64,000 nt of DNA from Acidianus hospitalis (lineage in GTDB: Archaea; Thermoproteota; Thermoprotei_A; Sulfolobales; Sulfolobaceae), in assembly GCA_046533895.1 (NCBI GenBank), contig JAWDOK010000003.1:124001-188000 (forward strand), in the 5' to 3' direction. The notes under the pieces are model-generated. The model did no database searches. It was not told the origin of the DNA and saw only the letters and a list, made by a program, of their open reading frames with translations. Each line of letters opens with the position of its first letter. Position 1 is the first letter of the stretch. Positions 17,709 through 29,138 of this stretch are shown here, in pieces. The translations under genes and the position numbers were made by a program.

Positions 17709-18515
17709 ATGAGAACGTATCTGGCAGAAATCTTAACCATAGGCAATGAAATACTTAGCGGAAGAACAGTTAATACTAATGCATCGCATATTGCAAGGAG
17801 ATTAACTTCACTCGGTTTTACAGTAAGGAGGATAACAGTAGTAATGGATGAACTTGATGAAATATCTCAAGGTTTTAAGGAGGCTATACAGAGGAGTCCA
17901 AAAGTAATAATATCAACTGGAGGATTGGGGCCAACCTATGACGATAAGACTGCAGAAGGATTAAGCTTAGCGTTAGGAAGAAAATTGGTAATAAATCAGA
18001 AAGCTTTAGAGGAAATAGAAAATAAATATAGACAACTTGGATTGCAAATAACCGAAGAGAGAAGAAAAATGGCCATGATGCCAGAAGGTTCAATTGCTAT
18101 AGAAAACTCTAAGGGTATAGCGCCAGGCATATATATAGAATATAACGGTATAGAAATATTAGCTACCCCAGGTGTACCAAGAGAAATGGAAGACATATTA
18201 GAGACGTTTATAAAAAAATATATGAAGACAAGACCAGAAGTAAAATATGTAGAGGAAACAATTTACGCAGATAAGGTCATGGAGTCGGCATTAGCTCCTT
18301 ATGTTAAACAATTGGTAAAGAAGTACGACCTATATATAAAAACTCATCCTAAAGGATACGAACTAAGTAATCCGTCACTTGAAATTCAGATAGCGGGAAG
18401 TAGCAAAGACGAGGAAGAGATAAGAAAAAGGATAAACGAGTGTATAAAAGAACTTGAAGAGTACATAAAAAATCTTGGAGGAGTTATTAAGAATTCCCAA
18501 CAAGAAAATCAATAA
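17709..18515 (+). CDS. CinA/MoaB-like molybdopterin-binding domain protein
   Basis: 268 residues from ATG 17709 (MRTYLAEILTIGNEIL). The open frame continues upstream into the aminotransferase gene without family similarity, so the shorter start is used. TGGLGPTYDD is the hallmark of the CinA/MoCF-binding fold, followed by PGIYIEYNG and ATPGVPREM. It matches the N-terminal CinA domain linked to nucleotide pyrophosphatase activity. The C-terminal deamidase domain is absent, as usual in archaea. It overlaps the convergent hydrolase by 29 bases. Confidence 0.82.
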   Translation: MRTYLAEILTIGNEILSGRTVNTNASHIARRLTSLGFTVRRITVVMDELDEISQGFKEAIQRSPKVIISTGGLGPTYDDKTAEGLSLALGRKLVINQKALEEIENKYRQLGLQITEERRKMAMMPEGSIAIENSKGIAPGIYIEYNGIEILATPGVPREMEDILETFIKKYMKTRPEVKYVEETIYADKVMESALAPYVKQLVKKYDLYIKTHPKGYELSNPSLEIQIAGSSKDEEEIRKRINECIKELEEYIKNLGGVIKNSQQENQ

Positions 18516-19269
18516 TTGATGCGTACAGCTCATCTGGAGCTTCAAAATTTAAGAAATGACCATATCCATTAAGAATTCTATAGCTAGAGTTAGGAATAGT
18601 TAACATTGTATTTAAATTCTGTTTCAATTTATCTTCACTGCCATAAATCAGTAAAGTTCCGCCTTTTACATCAATCTTGTTAAGATCTTTAGAATAGTCT
18701 CTGGCACGTAATAATCCTTCTACTGCGTATTTATATCCTAGCGGATTGTTTTCATTATACACTTCTAAAAGCTTTCTCCAGGCTACTGGATTCAGAACTA
18801 AAGAATCAGCAAAATCTCCTATGGTTTTCCTATATTCAGCTAACGCTTCCATTCCAAAGTTAAGAGCTACTGAAACGTATTTCTCGTAGGGTTCTGGATT
18901 AGGAGCCTTATATAATGCTCCTATTAATATTAATTTGTCAACTGCGTTTCTTAAGGCATAATCAATCGCAACTAAAGTTCCTAAGGAATGACCGATAATA
19001 ATTGGGTTATCCAGTCTAAGATATTCTATTAATCCTTTTAGATCTTTAGAATGATCTTCAATTCTATACTCATAGGGCAAAATAGAAGATCTCCCATGAC
19101 CCCTAAGATCATAAGATATTACCATAAATTTTTGTGACAACTGATAAGCGATATCAGACCAACTTTTGTAAGATCCTGCTAGATGGTGAATTAAAATAAC
19201 TGGCTTACCTTCGCCTCTTATTTCATAATAAATTTTAGCATCATCTAAGATTACAAACATGTCACTCAC
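18487..19269 (-). CDS. Alpha/beta-hydrolase
   Basis: 260 residues. The oxyanion-side motif is HHLAGS and YDLRGHGRSS follows. The nucleophile elbow is IIGHSLGT. A late acid in LIYGSEDKL and the catalytic His in NGYGHFLNFE complete the triad. This is a typical esterase/epoxide-hydrolase-like protein with no signal peptide. The start overlaps pheT by 8 bases, so it may be carried on the pheS-pheT transcript. Substrate unknown. Confidence 0.85.
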   Translation of the reverse strand: MSDMFVILDDAKIYYEIRGEGKPVILIHHLAGSYKSWSDIAYQLSQKFMVISYDLRGHGRSSILPYEYRIEDHSKDLKGLIEYLRLDNPIIIGHSLGTLVAIDYALRNAVDKLILIGALYKAPNPEPYEKYVSVALNFGMEALAEYRKTIGDFADSLVLNPVAWRKLLEVYNENNPLGYKYAVEGLLRARDYSKDLNKIDVKGGTLLIYGSEDKLKQNLNTMLTIPNSSYRILNGYGHFLNFEAPDELYASIIDFLVGNS

Positions 19270-20881
19270 ACAATTTTTCCAAGTAAATTTCTGCTATAAC
19301 TACAGGATTTTCAATATTAAATTTCTCTAAAATTTCTGGTGATATCTCGCCTATCTCTCCAACAACGTTATTATCAAACAGTATTTTGGCAGATCTACCT
19401 TTAATAAAATAATCTTTCTCTTGCCTAACGTATCTAGGCTCCTTCCCTTTTAGATTATATAACATTTGATGAACTACAGACTGTAATTCTTCATAAGAGA
19501 CCTTACTGTTCATTATTGCAAGACATGCTCTAGTGTCATTTTTATACCCAGTATCACTTTCTTCACTTTTCACAACCACATCTCCTACTTCAAATACTTT
19601 AATAGGAAATCTAGCGTGTTGATTCTTTGCTAAAAACTTAAGCATATTCCAGATCAATGAGTTTCTCACAGCGTCATATTCAACAGTTATTGGATTTTGT
19701 ATTTTAACAAAGTCATTGTATAATAAGTATGATGACTTATTTAGCACAAAAGTGAAAATCTCCTGGAATCCTCCGCCTATTGCTAAGTCCCTAAACGCTC
19801 TTTCAAGCTTGGTTATTGGCAAAAGCTCTCCCATTCCTTTGCTATTATATTGAGGTAAACTGAAGCTTTTATACCCGTAAGCCATAGCTACGTCCTCTGC
19901 TATGTCCACGTAAGTCATTATATCTATTCTGTATTGTGGAACTATCACTTCTATTTCATCACTGTTAATATTAGCATCCATTCTCATCATTCTAACGTAC
20001 TTAGCCATCTCCTCTGCAGATAAGCTTAGTCCTAATCTCTTGTTTATATCCGAAGTTTTCACTACTAATTTGTTATGAATTAATAGTGGAGAGGAAGAAG
20101 TATACCTTGATACCTTTACTGTTCCAATCTTGCTTCCTCCTTCGGCAAAATTACTAACCAACAAATCTAAAGTCTGAGCGACAGCGTCAAAATTGGTTCC
20201 TGTTACATCAATAAATAAGTTCTTAGTAGAAGAATCAATTTTAGTTTTATTTGAATTTATTATAGGTGGTATGCTTAATACTTGACCGTCCTCTTGTAAT
20301 ATTGCAGGAGAGTAATTATCCTTAATCGATATATTACCGTAGAGTTTACCTTGCTCTGTAGAAGATATTACTTCTGAAACGCTCATCTCCTTATCCGAGT
20401 TTAATGGAACGAACTTATAGTCTAGAGGAACTTTTGAATATCTTATTACCTTCCCATCTATTTTATCTAAATCGTGAATACCTATAGCGACTTTCTTCCT
20501 TTTCCTACCTATGGTACAATGCAATTTCTCTTGAAACTGTATTAATTCCTTTATTCTATCATCATCGAGTTTAACATCATAAACTACAGCAGCAAGAGCA
20601 TAAGGCCTACTTTCTACATCATCTATTATTAGCTGATAATTGGTTGGAACTACTTCATATTTCGCTTCCCCCAATTTCCTTCCGAGAACTCCATCAACTG
20701 CCCTCTTTATTCCTTCTGGACTAAGCATATCTAACCTATCAGAGTTTATTTCTATCTCTAGTTCGTCTTCTCCTCTCTTCTCAACTTCCGATTTTAAGTT
20801 AAATAATACGTCATTCAAATCTTTCTCTTCTAATCCAAGAAGGTTTAGTAATCTTGATTCTTTTAATACAATATTTACCAT
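19262..20881 (-). CDS. pheT: Phenylalanyl-tRNA synthetase beta subunit
   Basis: 539 residues, archaeal-type length. The N-terminal B1-like domain includes EIEINSDRLDMLSPEG. A B3/B4 editing-type region and B5 (SRY..LLIHNKLVVKTSDINKRLGL in order) follow, ending in the catalytic-core-like domain (RNSLIWNMLKFLAKN). It forms an alpha2-beta2 enzyme with the adjacent PheS and charges tRNA-Phe. The start codon abuts the pheS stop. Confidence 0.93.
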   Translation of the reverse strand: MVNIVLKESRLLNLLGLEEKDLNDVLFNLKSEVEKRGEDELEIEINSDRLDMLSPEGIKRAVDGVLGRKLGEAKYEVVPTNYQLIIDDVESRPYALAAVVYDVKLDDDRIKELIQFQEKLHCTIGRKRKKVAIGIHDLDKIDGKVIRYSKVPLDYKFVPLNSDKEMSVSEVISSTEQGKLYGNISIKDNYSPAILQEDGQVLSIPPIINSNKTKIDSSTKNLFIDVTGTNFDAVAQTLDLLVSNFAEGGSKIGTVKVSRYTSSSPLLIHNKLVVKTSDINKRLGLSLSAEEMAKYVRMMRMDANINSDEIEVIVPQYRIDIMTYVDIAEDVAMAYGYKSFSLPQYNSKGMGELLPITKLERAFRDLAIGGGFQEIFTFVLNKSSYLLYNDFVKIQNPITVEYDAVRNSLIWNMLKFLAKNQHARFPIKVFEVGDVVVKSEESDTGYKNDTRACLAIMNSKVSYEELQSVVHQMLYNLKGKEPRYVRQEKDYFIKGRSAKILFDNNVVGEIGEISPEILEKFNIENPVVIAEIYLEKLCE

Positions 20882-22288
20882 TTAATATTCCACCTTTCTA
20901 TTCCTTAAGTACTCAATATCGTCTGAATATAAATTCCTTATATCTTTAATACCTAAAAATAACATAGCTAGCCTATCCAATCCAAGACCCCAAGCACCTG
21001 CAGGCATTGTAACACCTGCTGGCTCAGTAACTTCTGGTCTTAATAAACCTGCGCCGGCCATTTCTACCCATCCTAAACCTTGAATATAGCCATAAACTTC
21101 TACACTAGGTTCTGTAAACGGGAAATATGCTGGCTTAAATTTTACTTCCTTAATTCCTATCCCAGAAAATATTGCCCTTAGAGTTGACAAAAGTTCCCTA
21201 AAGTTAAAATTCTCTTCTATAACTAAACCATCTAACTGATGAAATTCGATTAAATGCGTAGCGTCGATTGCGTCTGGTCTAAATACTTTACCTATAGTGA
21301 ACACTTTAATCTCTTTATTAGACGATGTAGAAAGAACTCTTGCCGTAGTTGCAGTAGTTTGGCTTCTTAAAACTAAGGATTTTGCAACCTCTTGGTTCCA
21401 ACTATATTTCCACCATTTTTCATGAACTTCTTTTACTCTCTTTACTAAATTCTGGTTTAGCAATTCTCCCTTTCCGTCAACCTTAAAGCTGTCATGAATT
21501 TCCCTAGCAGGATGATCTTGAGCTTGGAATAACATATCAAAATTGTAAAATTCCATTTCTACAAAGTCACTCTTAACTTCTTTAAAGCCTAAAGAGACCA
21601 TAACGTCCTTAACGTGCTCTAAAAACTCCTTAAAATAGTGCTTCTTCCCCAATGGAATAAATGGGGGTAACGCCTCGACGTTATATTCCTTTAACTCATA
21701 TTTAGTCCATTCTTTATTTCTTAATAATTCTGGAGTTAAGTAAGTAATTGTCGGACGAATTTCCGGTTCCTTAAGCAAAGTAAGTAATAGCACTTTGTTC
21801 TTCTTAATCTCTATTAGTCCTCTGCTTTCTAATTCTTTCAAATATTTTTTGTCGTCCTCTGAAAGATCTTGTGAAGAAGATATCTTCTTAAGAACAACAT
21901 ATTCTGGTGAAACGTAAGACGATTTTAAAGGTATAATTTCTCCTTTATCGACCTTGATTAGTCCCTTTTTCCTGGCCCAGCTTAACGCAATATTAAAATC
22001 TTTAAAAGTTTTGGCAACTTCTTGAATTTTTTTACTTTCACCTTTAAGAAAATTTATTAAATTGTCTTCTGGAAGTCCTTCTTTTAATCTCTCTTCTCCT
22101 TCTTTAGTTAATATAATGTTCTCTTTTTCTTCCTCTTTTACACTCACATAACCTTTGTCTTTTAATAAATAAGCCAAGCTAAAGACTGCAGTTTCTGGAA
22201 TAACTGATGAAAGCTCGGTGGAATAAGCGGATTTATTCTCTTTCTTTTTTAAAAAATCAATAATTTTAATTTCATTCTCGCTTAACAT
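20882..22288 (-). CDS. pheS: Phenylalanyl-tRNA synthetase alpha subunit
   Basis: 468 residues. An N-terminal winged-helix, tRNA-binding region (1-150) is followed by the class II core. Motif 1 lies around HYFKEFLEHVKDVMVSLGF, motif 2 is KVFTIGKVFRPDAIDATH, and motif 3 is GAWGLGLDRLAML. The phenylalanine-pocket sequence QLDGLVIEE is present. It is first in a minus-strand operon with pheT and the hydrolase, and lies 4 bases from the UPF0173 gene. Confidence 0.95.
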   Translation of the reverse strand: MLSENEIKIIDFLKKKENKSAYSTELSSVIPETAVFSLAYLLKDKGYVSVKEEEKENIILTKEGEERLKEGLPEDNLINFLKGESKKIQEVAKTFKDFNIALSWARKKGLIKVDKGEIIPLKSSYVSPEYVVLKKISSSQDLSEDDKKYLKELESRGLIEIKKNKVLLLTLLKEPEIRPTITYLTPELLRNKEWTKYELKEYNVEALPPFIPLGKKHYFKEFLEHVKDVMVSLGFKEVKSDFVEMEFYNFDMLFQAQDHPAREIHDSFKVDGKGELLNQNLVKRVKEVHEKWWKYSWNQEVAKSLVLRSQTTATTARVLSTSSNKEIKVFTIGKVFRPDAIDATHLIEFHQLDGLVIEENFNFRELLSTLRAIFSGIGIKEVKFKPAYFPFTEPSVEVYGYIQGLGWVEMAGAGLLRPEVTEPAGVTMPAGAWGLGLDRLAMLFLGIKDIRNLYSDDIEYLRNRKVEY

Positions 22289-22292
22289 GGCT

Positions 22293-22973
22293 TTACAACT
22301 CTATGCTCTGTCCAGGTTGTAAGATTATTGGCTTATAACCTTTATCTTTAACATATCTTTCAAAGTCTCCAGGATCTACTTTAATTAAATCCCAAGTATT
22401 ATAATGGATTGGAATTACACCCTTCTTGGGCTTTATCATGTCTACCGCTATTGACGCTTGATAAGGGTCCATGGTAAATCTTCCTCCTATAGGAAGTAAG
22501 GCATAATCTGGTTTAAAGACCTCTCCAATTATTTTCATGCCTTCAAATAGTCCGGTATCTCCTGCGTGATAAATAGTTATTCCGTCAGCAGAAATAATTA
22601 CACCCGTAGGATCACTATGTTCGCTGGAGTGAATCGCTTGAGTTAACGCTAATTTAATACCTTGGTATTCAACATACCCACCTACATTTGCGGGTATCAT
22701 TCTATCCCATGGTATGTTGTATTCCTTATTCAAGTAATTTTCTAAATCCCATGTAGCAAATAGTAATGCTTTCTTATTTTTATTCATAATTTCTACTGTA
22801 TCGCCTAAATGGTCATAATGATCGTGTGTTACGGCTATTAAATCAAAGTCGTCAAAATAAGATAACTTAACTGGAGCCGTTGGGTTATTCTTTATAAAGG
22901 GATCTATCACTATTTTCTTGCCTTGTAAATTTAGTTCAACTGCCGCGTGACCTAGCCACCTTAAGGAAGGCAT
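22293..22973 (-). CDS. MBL-fold metal-dependent hydrolase (UPF0173 family)
   Basis: 226 residues. The metal motif is VTHDHYDHLGD (HxHxDH). SSEHSDPTGV and YHAGDTGLF supply further ligands, and IPIHYNTWDLI the last histidine. The start MPSLRWLGHAAVEL is typical of UPF0173. The physiological substrate is unknown. It lies just upstream of pheS on the same strand with 4 bases between, so the two are probably co-transcribed. It is divergent from map. Confidence 0.85.
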   Translation of the reverse strand: MPSLRWLGHAAVELNLQGKKIVIDPFIKNNPTAPVKLSYFDDFDLIAVTHDHYDHLGDTVEIMNKNKKALLFATWDLENYLNKEYNIPWDRMIPANVGGYVEYQGIKLALTQAIHSSEHSDPTGVIISADGITIYHAGDTGLFEGMKIIGEVFKPDYALLPIGGRFTMDPYQASIAVDMIKPKKGVIPIHYNTWDLIKVDPGDFERYVKDKGYKPIILQPGQSIEL

Positions 22974-23011
22974 GAGATAATATTAATAACCAAGAAATAA
23001 AAACTTCCATT

Positions 23012-23905
23012 ATGACAGATGAAGAACTAAAAATTATCATGAAAGTGGGAAAAATTGCTGCAGAAGCAAGAGATGCAGGAGCTAAAATGATAAAACCTGG
23101 AGTAAAAGTCTTAGATGTTTGTGAAGCTGTAGAAAAAATGATCATAGAGAGAGGAGCTTTTCCTGCATTTCCTTGCAATTTATCAATAAATTATGAAGCG
23201 GCACATTATAGTCCAGTTATAGGAGACGAGAAAGTAATTCCGGAAGGTGCAGTAGTAAAATTGGATATTGGAGCACAAATTGATGGTTACATCTCTGATA
23301 CTGCAGTTACTGTTGTTTTAGACGATAAATATCAAAGGCTAGCAGATGCCTCCAAAGAAGCGTTAAATGCTGCAATATCAAACTTTAAGCCCGGCGTAAG
23401 CCTCGGAGATATAGGAAAAGTTATTGAAAGAGTAATTAGAATGAACGGCTACTCTCCAATCAGAAATTTAGGAGGGCATTTAATAAGGAGATATGAGCTG
23501 CATGCAGGAGTATTTGTACCTAATGTTTATGAAAGAAATATGGGAAGAATAATGGAAGGAAATACTTACGCAATAGAGCCCTTTGCCACGGACGGATTTG
23601 GAGAAGTAATTGAAGGAAAAATGGAGACTATATATTCTGCAAAGTCTTTTGTTCCTAAAGGATTAACAGAAGAGGAAAAACAATTCCTAGATGTGATAAA
23701 TAAGAGATTTAAAACATTACCGTTCTCAGAAAGATGGCTTTCAGACTTAGGAGATAAGGAAAAAGTTGAGAAAACTCTTAAAAACTTAGTCAGAAAGAAA
23801 GCATTAAATTCATACCCAGTATTAATAGAAATAAGGAAAGGAATGGTGTCGCAATTCGAACATACAGTTTACGTAGGTAAAGACGAAACGATAGTCATAA
23901 CGTAA
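23012..23905 (+). CDS. map: Methionine aminopeptidase, type II
   Basis: 297 residues. Metal ligands appear as LDIGAQIDGYISDTAV (two Asp), LGGHLIRRYELHAG (His), EPFATDGFG (Glu) and QFEHTVYV (Glu). The about 60-residue insertion between the last two is the type II helical domain, as in other archaeal enzymes. It removes initiator methionine from nascent proteins. It is divergent from the UPF0173 gene with 38 bases between. Confidence 0.95.
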   Translation: MTDEELKIIMKVGKIAAEARDAGAKMIKPGVKVLDVCEAVEKMIIERGAFPAFPCNLSINYEAAHYSPVIGDEKVIPEGAVVKLDIGAQIDGYISDTAVTVVLDDKYQRLADASKEALNAAISNFKPGVSLGDIGKVIERVIRMNGYSPIRNLGGHLIRRYELHAGVFVPNVYERNMGRIMEGNTYAIEPFATDGFGEVIEGKMETIYSAKSFVPKGLTEEEKQFLDVINKRFKTLPFSERWLSDLGDKEKVEKTLKNLVRKKALNSYPVLIEIRKGMVSQFEHTVYVGKDETIVIT

Positions 23906-23962
23906 ATTAGATTTTGGTAAAAGTTTAATTTGGGCAAATGCAGATAAGTTACAAGAAGGTAT

Positions 23963-25108
<1,146 letters not shown>

Positions 25109-25114
25109 TGTAAA

Positions 25115-25312
25115 ATGGCAATATCTTCAGAAACAAAACAACCACTTGTAGTAAAAACTCTAATAAAGTGCATGACTTGTGATTATTCTATTATTAGAGA
25201 TTTTCAGCAAGGAGATTTCGTTCCTAAACTCGTAGGAACTTGTCCAAAAGATGGAGGAAAGCTTTACATAGCTGGAATTTACGCTGAATCCCCCAGTAAT
25301 CAGCATAAGTAA
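25115..25312 (+). CDS. Small zinc-ribbon-like protein
   Basis: 65 residues. KCMTCDYS and GTCPKDGGK supply three cysteines in knuckle-like turns, enough for a partial zinc ribbon. The rest is short beta-strands and a disordered tail. It follows the DUF1512-like gene by 6 bases and ends just before the 5S rRNA promoter. No function is recognised. Confidence 0.65.
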   Translation: MAISSETKQPLVVKTLIKCMTCDYSIIRDFQQGDFVPKLVGTCPKDGGKLYIAGIYAESPSNQHK

Positions 25313-25322
25313 TTTTTTATAC
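25313..25322 (+). promoter_or_regulatory. TATA box of 5S rRNA
   Basis: TTTTTTATAC is centred 26 bases upstream of the 5S 5' end, immediately after the stop codon of the preceding gene. Confidence 0.6.
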
Positions 25323-25343
25323 TTCTACTCCTTTTCTTTTATT

Positions 25344-25467
<124 letters not shown>

Positions 25468-25495
25468 TTATATTTCTCTCCTTTTCATATAATGT

Positions 25496-26674
25496 ATGAA
25501 AAAGATATACGATGAAATTCATGGATATATAACACTTGGAGATGCGGAAATTGAAATTGTAGATTCTCCAGAATTTCAAAGACTCAGAAGAATAAAACAA
25601 ACTAGCCTAGCTTACATAGTTTATCCGGGGGCTACTCATACAAGGTTTAGTCATTCGCTAGGAACGTTTTACCTAGCATCAAAAGTAGGAGAGAAACTTT
25701 ATAATTCTGGCGAAATAAACGCCGAAGAACTTCAAGACCTAAAAATGGCTAGCTTATTACACGATATAGGACAATTCCCATTTAGTCATGCTATTGAAGG
25801 ATACTATTTACCTCAAGGTTTCGGAAATAAGGAATTAAGAGAATACATTTTAGAAAAATCGGAAATAAAAGATATCCTAGAAAAATACGGTTTTTCAGTT
25901 TCGAGAATTCTTGACATATATCACGGGAATTCATTATTATCTTCAATTATCGATGGAGAAGTCGATGTAGATAGGATAGATTATTTAATGAGAGACTCAA
26001 GGCATACTGGAGTCCAGTTAGGTAAACTTGACTTAGACAGATTAATAGATACAATATCTTATACGCAATCAGGAATTACAGTAGAAGATAAGGGAATAAT
26101 AAGTTTAGAAAATTTTTATATTTCTAGGTTGCATATGTACCAGGCAGTATATTACCATAAGACAATACTAGGTTACGAGTTGTTTTTAAGGAACTTATAC
26201 GAGTATATGATAAACTACTGTAATAAAGACCTTAAAGATTCGTCAAATATTAGGGAAATGGTAAAAGAAGGCCTTTTCCCGTATTGGGACGATGAATGGA
26301 TAATATCTTCTCTTTATAATTGCTTAACTGAAGATATTCCTTTATCAATAATCCAAAAAATAAAGAATTTTATGGATAGAAAAGGACCTAAAGTCGTTTA
26401 TGACGAAGTGTCATACAAAGAGGAAAAAGGTTATTTAGAAGATATAAGAAACCAATTGGAGAAAGTTGGTATTCCTTCTGATTCAATTTATCCATTTGAA
26501 GAAAAAATTTCCATAATTGATAAAAATAAGATTAAGATCCTTTCAAAGGGTAGAGAGAAGAAATTAAAGGACTATTCTGCAACACTCTTACACGAAATTC
26601 CTGATTTCATATTAATTAGAAGAGTTTACGTAGATTATGAATACGCTAAGAAAGCGAGGGAAGTATTGAGTTGA
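25496..26674 (+). CDS. HD-domain phosphohydrolase (dNTPase/SAMHD1-like)
   Basis: 392 residues. The HD metal site is spelled by HTRFSHSLG (first His), LLHDIGQFPFSHAIEG (His-Asp plus catalytic His) and GEVDVDRIDYLMRDS (final Asp). The extended C-terminal helical half matches the YdhJ/SAMHD1-like group, which hydrolyses dNTPs or related nucleotides. The start ATG 25496 sits about 25 bases after TTTATATT, which overlaps the 5S 3' end. Its stop overlaps the phosphatase start (TTGA). Confidence 0.85.
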   Translation: MKKIYDEIHGYITLGDAEIEIVDSPEFQRLRRIKQTSLAYIVYPGATHTRFSHSLGTFYLASKVGEKLYNSGEINAEELQDLKMASLLHDIGQFPFSHAIEGYYLPQGFGNKELREYILEKSEIKDILEKYGFSVSRILDIYHGNSLLSSIIDGEVDVDRIDYLMRDSRHTGVQLGKLDLDRLIDTISYTQSGITVEDKGIISLENFYISRLHMYQAVYYHKTILGYELFLRNLYEYMINYCNKDLKDSSNIREMVKEGLFPYWDDEWIISSLYNCLTEDIPLSIIQKIKNFMDRKGPKVVYDEVSYKEEKGYLEDIRNQLEKVGIPSDSIYPFEEKISIIDKNKIKILSKGREKKLKDYSATLLHEIPDFILIRRVYVDYEYAKKAREVLS

Positions 26675-27360
26675 TTAAACTAGTGCTAACAGATCTTGAT
26701 GGCACATTAACTGAAGATAGAGGAATATACAAGGTTAGCCTAGATGCAATAAAATATCTTAGATTATTGGAAGAAAGGGGAATAAAAGTTGCACTAGTTA
26801 GCGGTAATTCTTATCCAGTATTAAGAGGATTGCATAATTATTTAGGATTCTCTGGCGGAGTCGTTGCAGAGAACGGTTGCGTAGTCTTTTATAAACAAAA
26901 GATTAGGGTATGCAAACCTATGGATAGACAAATATTAGAGGAATTTAGAGAAAAATTCAAACTAAAGGATAGTTGGCAAAACGATTATAGGGAATGCGAC
27001 TTCGGTTTTACGCCTCCAGATATTACAGAAGAAATGATTAAGTGGGCAGAAGAAAAGGGGTTATATATTAACTCCTCGGGATACGCATTACACATAGCAT
27101 TTAAACCGGCTGGTAAAATGGTTGGAGTTAGAAAACTTATAGAACTTCACGGCGTTAAAAAAGAAGAGGTTATAGGAATAGGAGATTCATTAACTGACTT
27201 AGATATGTTCAAAGAAGTAGGAATAAAAGTTGCAGTTGGTAATGCTGAGGAAGAGTTAAAAAAAGAGGCAGACATTATATTAAATCTTAAGAGTGGGGAA
27301 GGAGTTAAAGAACTAGTTACAATGATATTGGAGGGAAAATTAAATGGAAGAAATAGATGA
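26671..27360 (+). CDS. Phosphoglycolate phosphatase (archaeal HAD type)
   Basis: 229 residues with a TTG start. HAD motif I is LTDLDGTLTED, motif II is VSGNSY, and motif IV is GIGDSLTDLDMF. The C2-type cap between motifs I and IV fits the TA0175-like archaeal PGPase/sucrose-phosphatase subgroup. It would remove 2-phosphoglycolate or related small phosphates. Both ends overlap neighbours (4 and 17 bases), so it forms an operon with the HD gene and gltX. Confidence 0.83.
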   Translation: MIKLVLTDLDGTLTEDRGIYKVSLDAIKYLRLLEERGIKVALVSGNSYPVLRGLHNYLGFSGGVVAENGCVVFYKQKIRVCKPMDRQILEEFREKFKLKDSWQNDYRECDFGFTPPDITEEMIKWAEEKGLYINSSGYALHIAFKPAGKMVGVRKLIELHGVKKEEVIGIGDSLTDLDMFKEVGIKVAVGNAEEELKKEADIILNLKSGEGVKELVTMILEGKLNGRNR

Positions 27361-29056
27361 GATAATTTACAAGTATGCATTAGACAATGCAGTTAAGCAT
27401 GATGGCAAAGCAGCAGTAGGCCCAGTAATGAGTAAAGTTCTAGGAGAAAAACCAGAGTTAAAACCAAAAGCTAAGGAAATAGCAAAGAGAGTACAAGAAA
27501 TAGTAGAAAAAGTAAATTCCATGAGCTTAGAAGATCAGAAAAAAGAACTAGAGGCAAAGTTCCCAGAAATGCTAACAAAGAAGAAAACTGAAGAAGAAAA
27601 GAAAACTTTGCCACCCTTGCCTAACGTTAAAGGTGAAGTAATAACTAGGTTTGCTCCAAATCCAGATGGGCCAATACACTTAGGTAATACAAGAGCCGCA
27701 ATTCTTTCTTACGAATATGCTAGAATGTATAAAGGTAAATTCATTTTAAGATTTGACGATACTGATCCAAAAGTAAAGAAACCGCTGAGAGAAGCTTATG
27801 ATTGGATAAGAGAGGATTTAAAGTGGTTAGGAATAACTTGGCAAGAAGAATTTACGGCCTCATCAAGACTTGAAAGATACTATGAAGTTGCTAAGGAAAT
27901 GATCGAAAAAGGTTACGCTTACGTAGATACTTGCAGCGAAGAAGAATTTAAGAAAATGAAAGAGACTAGAAACTTTTCCTTACCCTGCTTTAATAGATCA
28001 AAACCAGTAGAATACAACCTTGAATTATGGGAAAAAATGTTAGAAAGAAAATTTAAAGAAGGAGAGGCAGTGCTTAGGATAAAGACTGACCTCAACGATC
28101 CAGATCCTTCAAAAATAGATTGGGTAATGGCTAGGATAGTCGATACCGAGAAAAACCCTCACCCTCTTGTTGGCGATAAATATTGGGTATGGCCAACGTA
28201 TAATTTTGCTTCGGCAGTAGATGATCACGATTATAAAATAACTCACATTTTAAGAGCTAAGGAGCATATGAGCAATGCGGATAAACAAAAATGGGTATTC
28301 AACTATATGGGCTGGGAAATTCCCGAAGTTATGGAATTTGGAAGGCTTAAATTAGAAGGGTTCATGATGAGTAAATCTAAAATAAAAGGAATGATGGAAA
28401 AAGGAACCACAAAAGACGATCCAAGATTACCTACTATTGCAGGACTAAGAAGAAGAGGAATTTTACCAGAAACTATTAGAGAAATAATCATAGAAGTTGG
28501 AGTAAAACCATCTGACGCAACAATTAGCTTTGAGAACATAGCAGCATTAAATAGGAAAAAACTCGATCCTATTGCAAAAAGGATAATGTATGTAGAAAAC
28601 TACTCCGAGTTTACGCTTGAAATTCCAGGAGAAATGACTGCCAAAATACCTCTGAGCCCATCTGTGAAGGAATTTAGGGAAATTACGGTAAAACCTGGAG
28701 ATAAAATACTTGTAGAAAAGGCTGATGCAGAAAACCAAAGTATAATTAGACTTGTTGAACTATGCAATGTTAAAGTTGAAGGAAACAAATTAGTCTACGT
28801 AAGCAAATCAGTAGAAGACGCAAAGAAAATGAATGCAAAAATAGTCCAATGGGTCAAGAAAGGAGAGGAAGTTAACGTAAATGTGATAAAAGCTGATCCA
28901 AACCAGGACTTAAAGATAATTAATGGAAAAGCCGAAAGATATGCAATTAACCTTAATCCAGACGAAATAGTACAATTCATTAGATACGGTTTCGTTAGAG
29001 TCGACTCCAAGAATGAGAGTAATAACGAATTAACAGTAATATATGCACATGAATGA
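27344..29056 (+). CDS. gltX: Glutamyl-tRNA synthetase (archaeal class)
   Basis: 570 residues. The class I HIGH equivalent is PDGPIHLGNTRA (about 108-119) and the KMSKS equivalent is FMMSKSKIKG. The N-terminal about 100 residues are the archaeal/eukaryal extension, and the C-terminal half is a beta-barrel anticodon domain of GlnRS type. It supplies Glu-tRNA for protein synthesis and also for HemA, the first step of the tetrapyrrole operon at 54967-60559. Confidence 0.95.
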   Translation: MEEIDEIIYKYALDNAVKHDGKAAVGPVMSKVLGEKPELKPKAKEIAKRVQEIVEKVNSMSLEDQKKELEAKFPEMLTKKKTEEEKKTLPPLPNVKGEVITRFAPNPDGPIHLGNTRAAILSYEYARMYKGKFILRFDDTDPKVKKPLREAYDWIREDLKWLGITWQEEFTASSRLERYYEVAKEMIEKGYAYVDTCSEEEFKKMKETRNFSLPCFNRSKPVEYNLELWEKMLERKFKEGEAVLRIKTDLNDPDPSKIDWVMARIVDTEKNPHPLVGDKYWVWPTYNFASAVDDHDYKITHILRAKEHMSNADKQKWVFNYMGWEIPEVMEFGRLKLEGFMMSKSKIKGMMEKGTTKDDPRLPTIAGLRRRGILPETIREIIIEVGVKPSDATISFENIAALNRKKLDPIAKRIMYVENYSEFTLEIPGEMTAKIPLSPSVKEFREITVKPGDKILVEKADAENQSIIRLVELCNVKVEGNKLVYVSKSVEDAKKMNAKIVQWVKKGEEVNVNVIKADPNQDLKIINGKAERYAINLNPDEIVQFIRYGFVRVDSKNESNNELTVIYAHE

Positions 29057-29138
29057 CTTTTTCTCAAAAACTTTTATATAATAAGAAAGCTTTGTAATGC
29101 GAAACGTCTGTCTAACCAATATAGATTTTTACCCTATA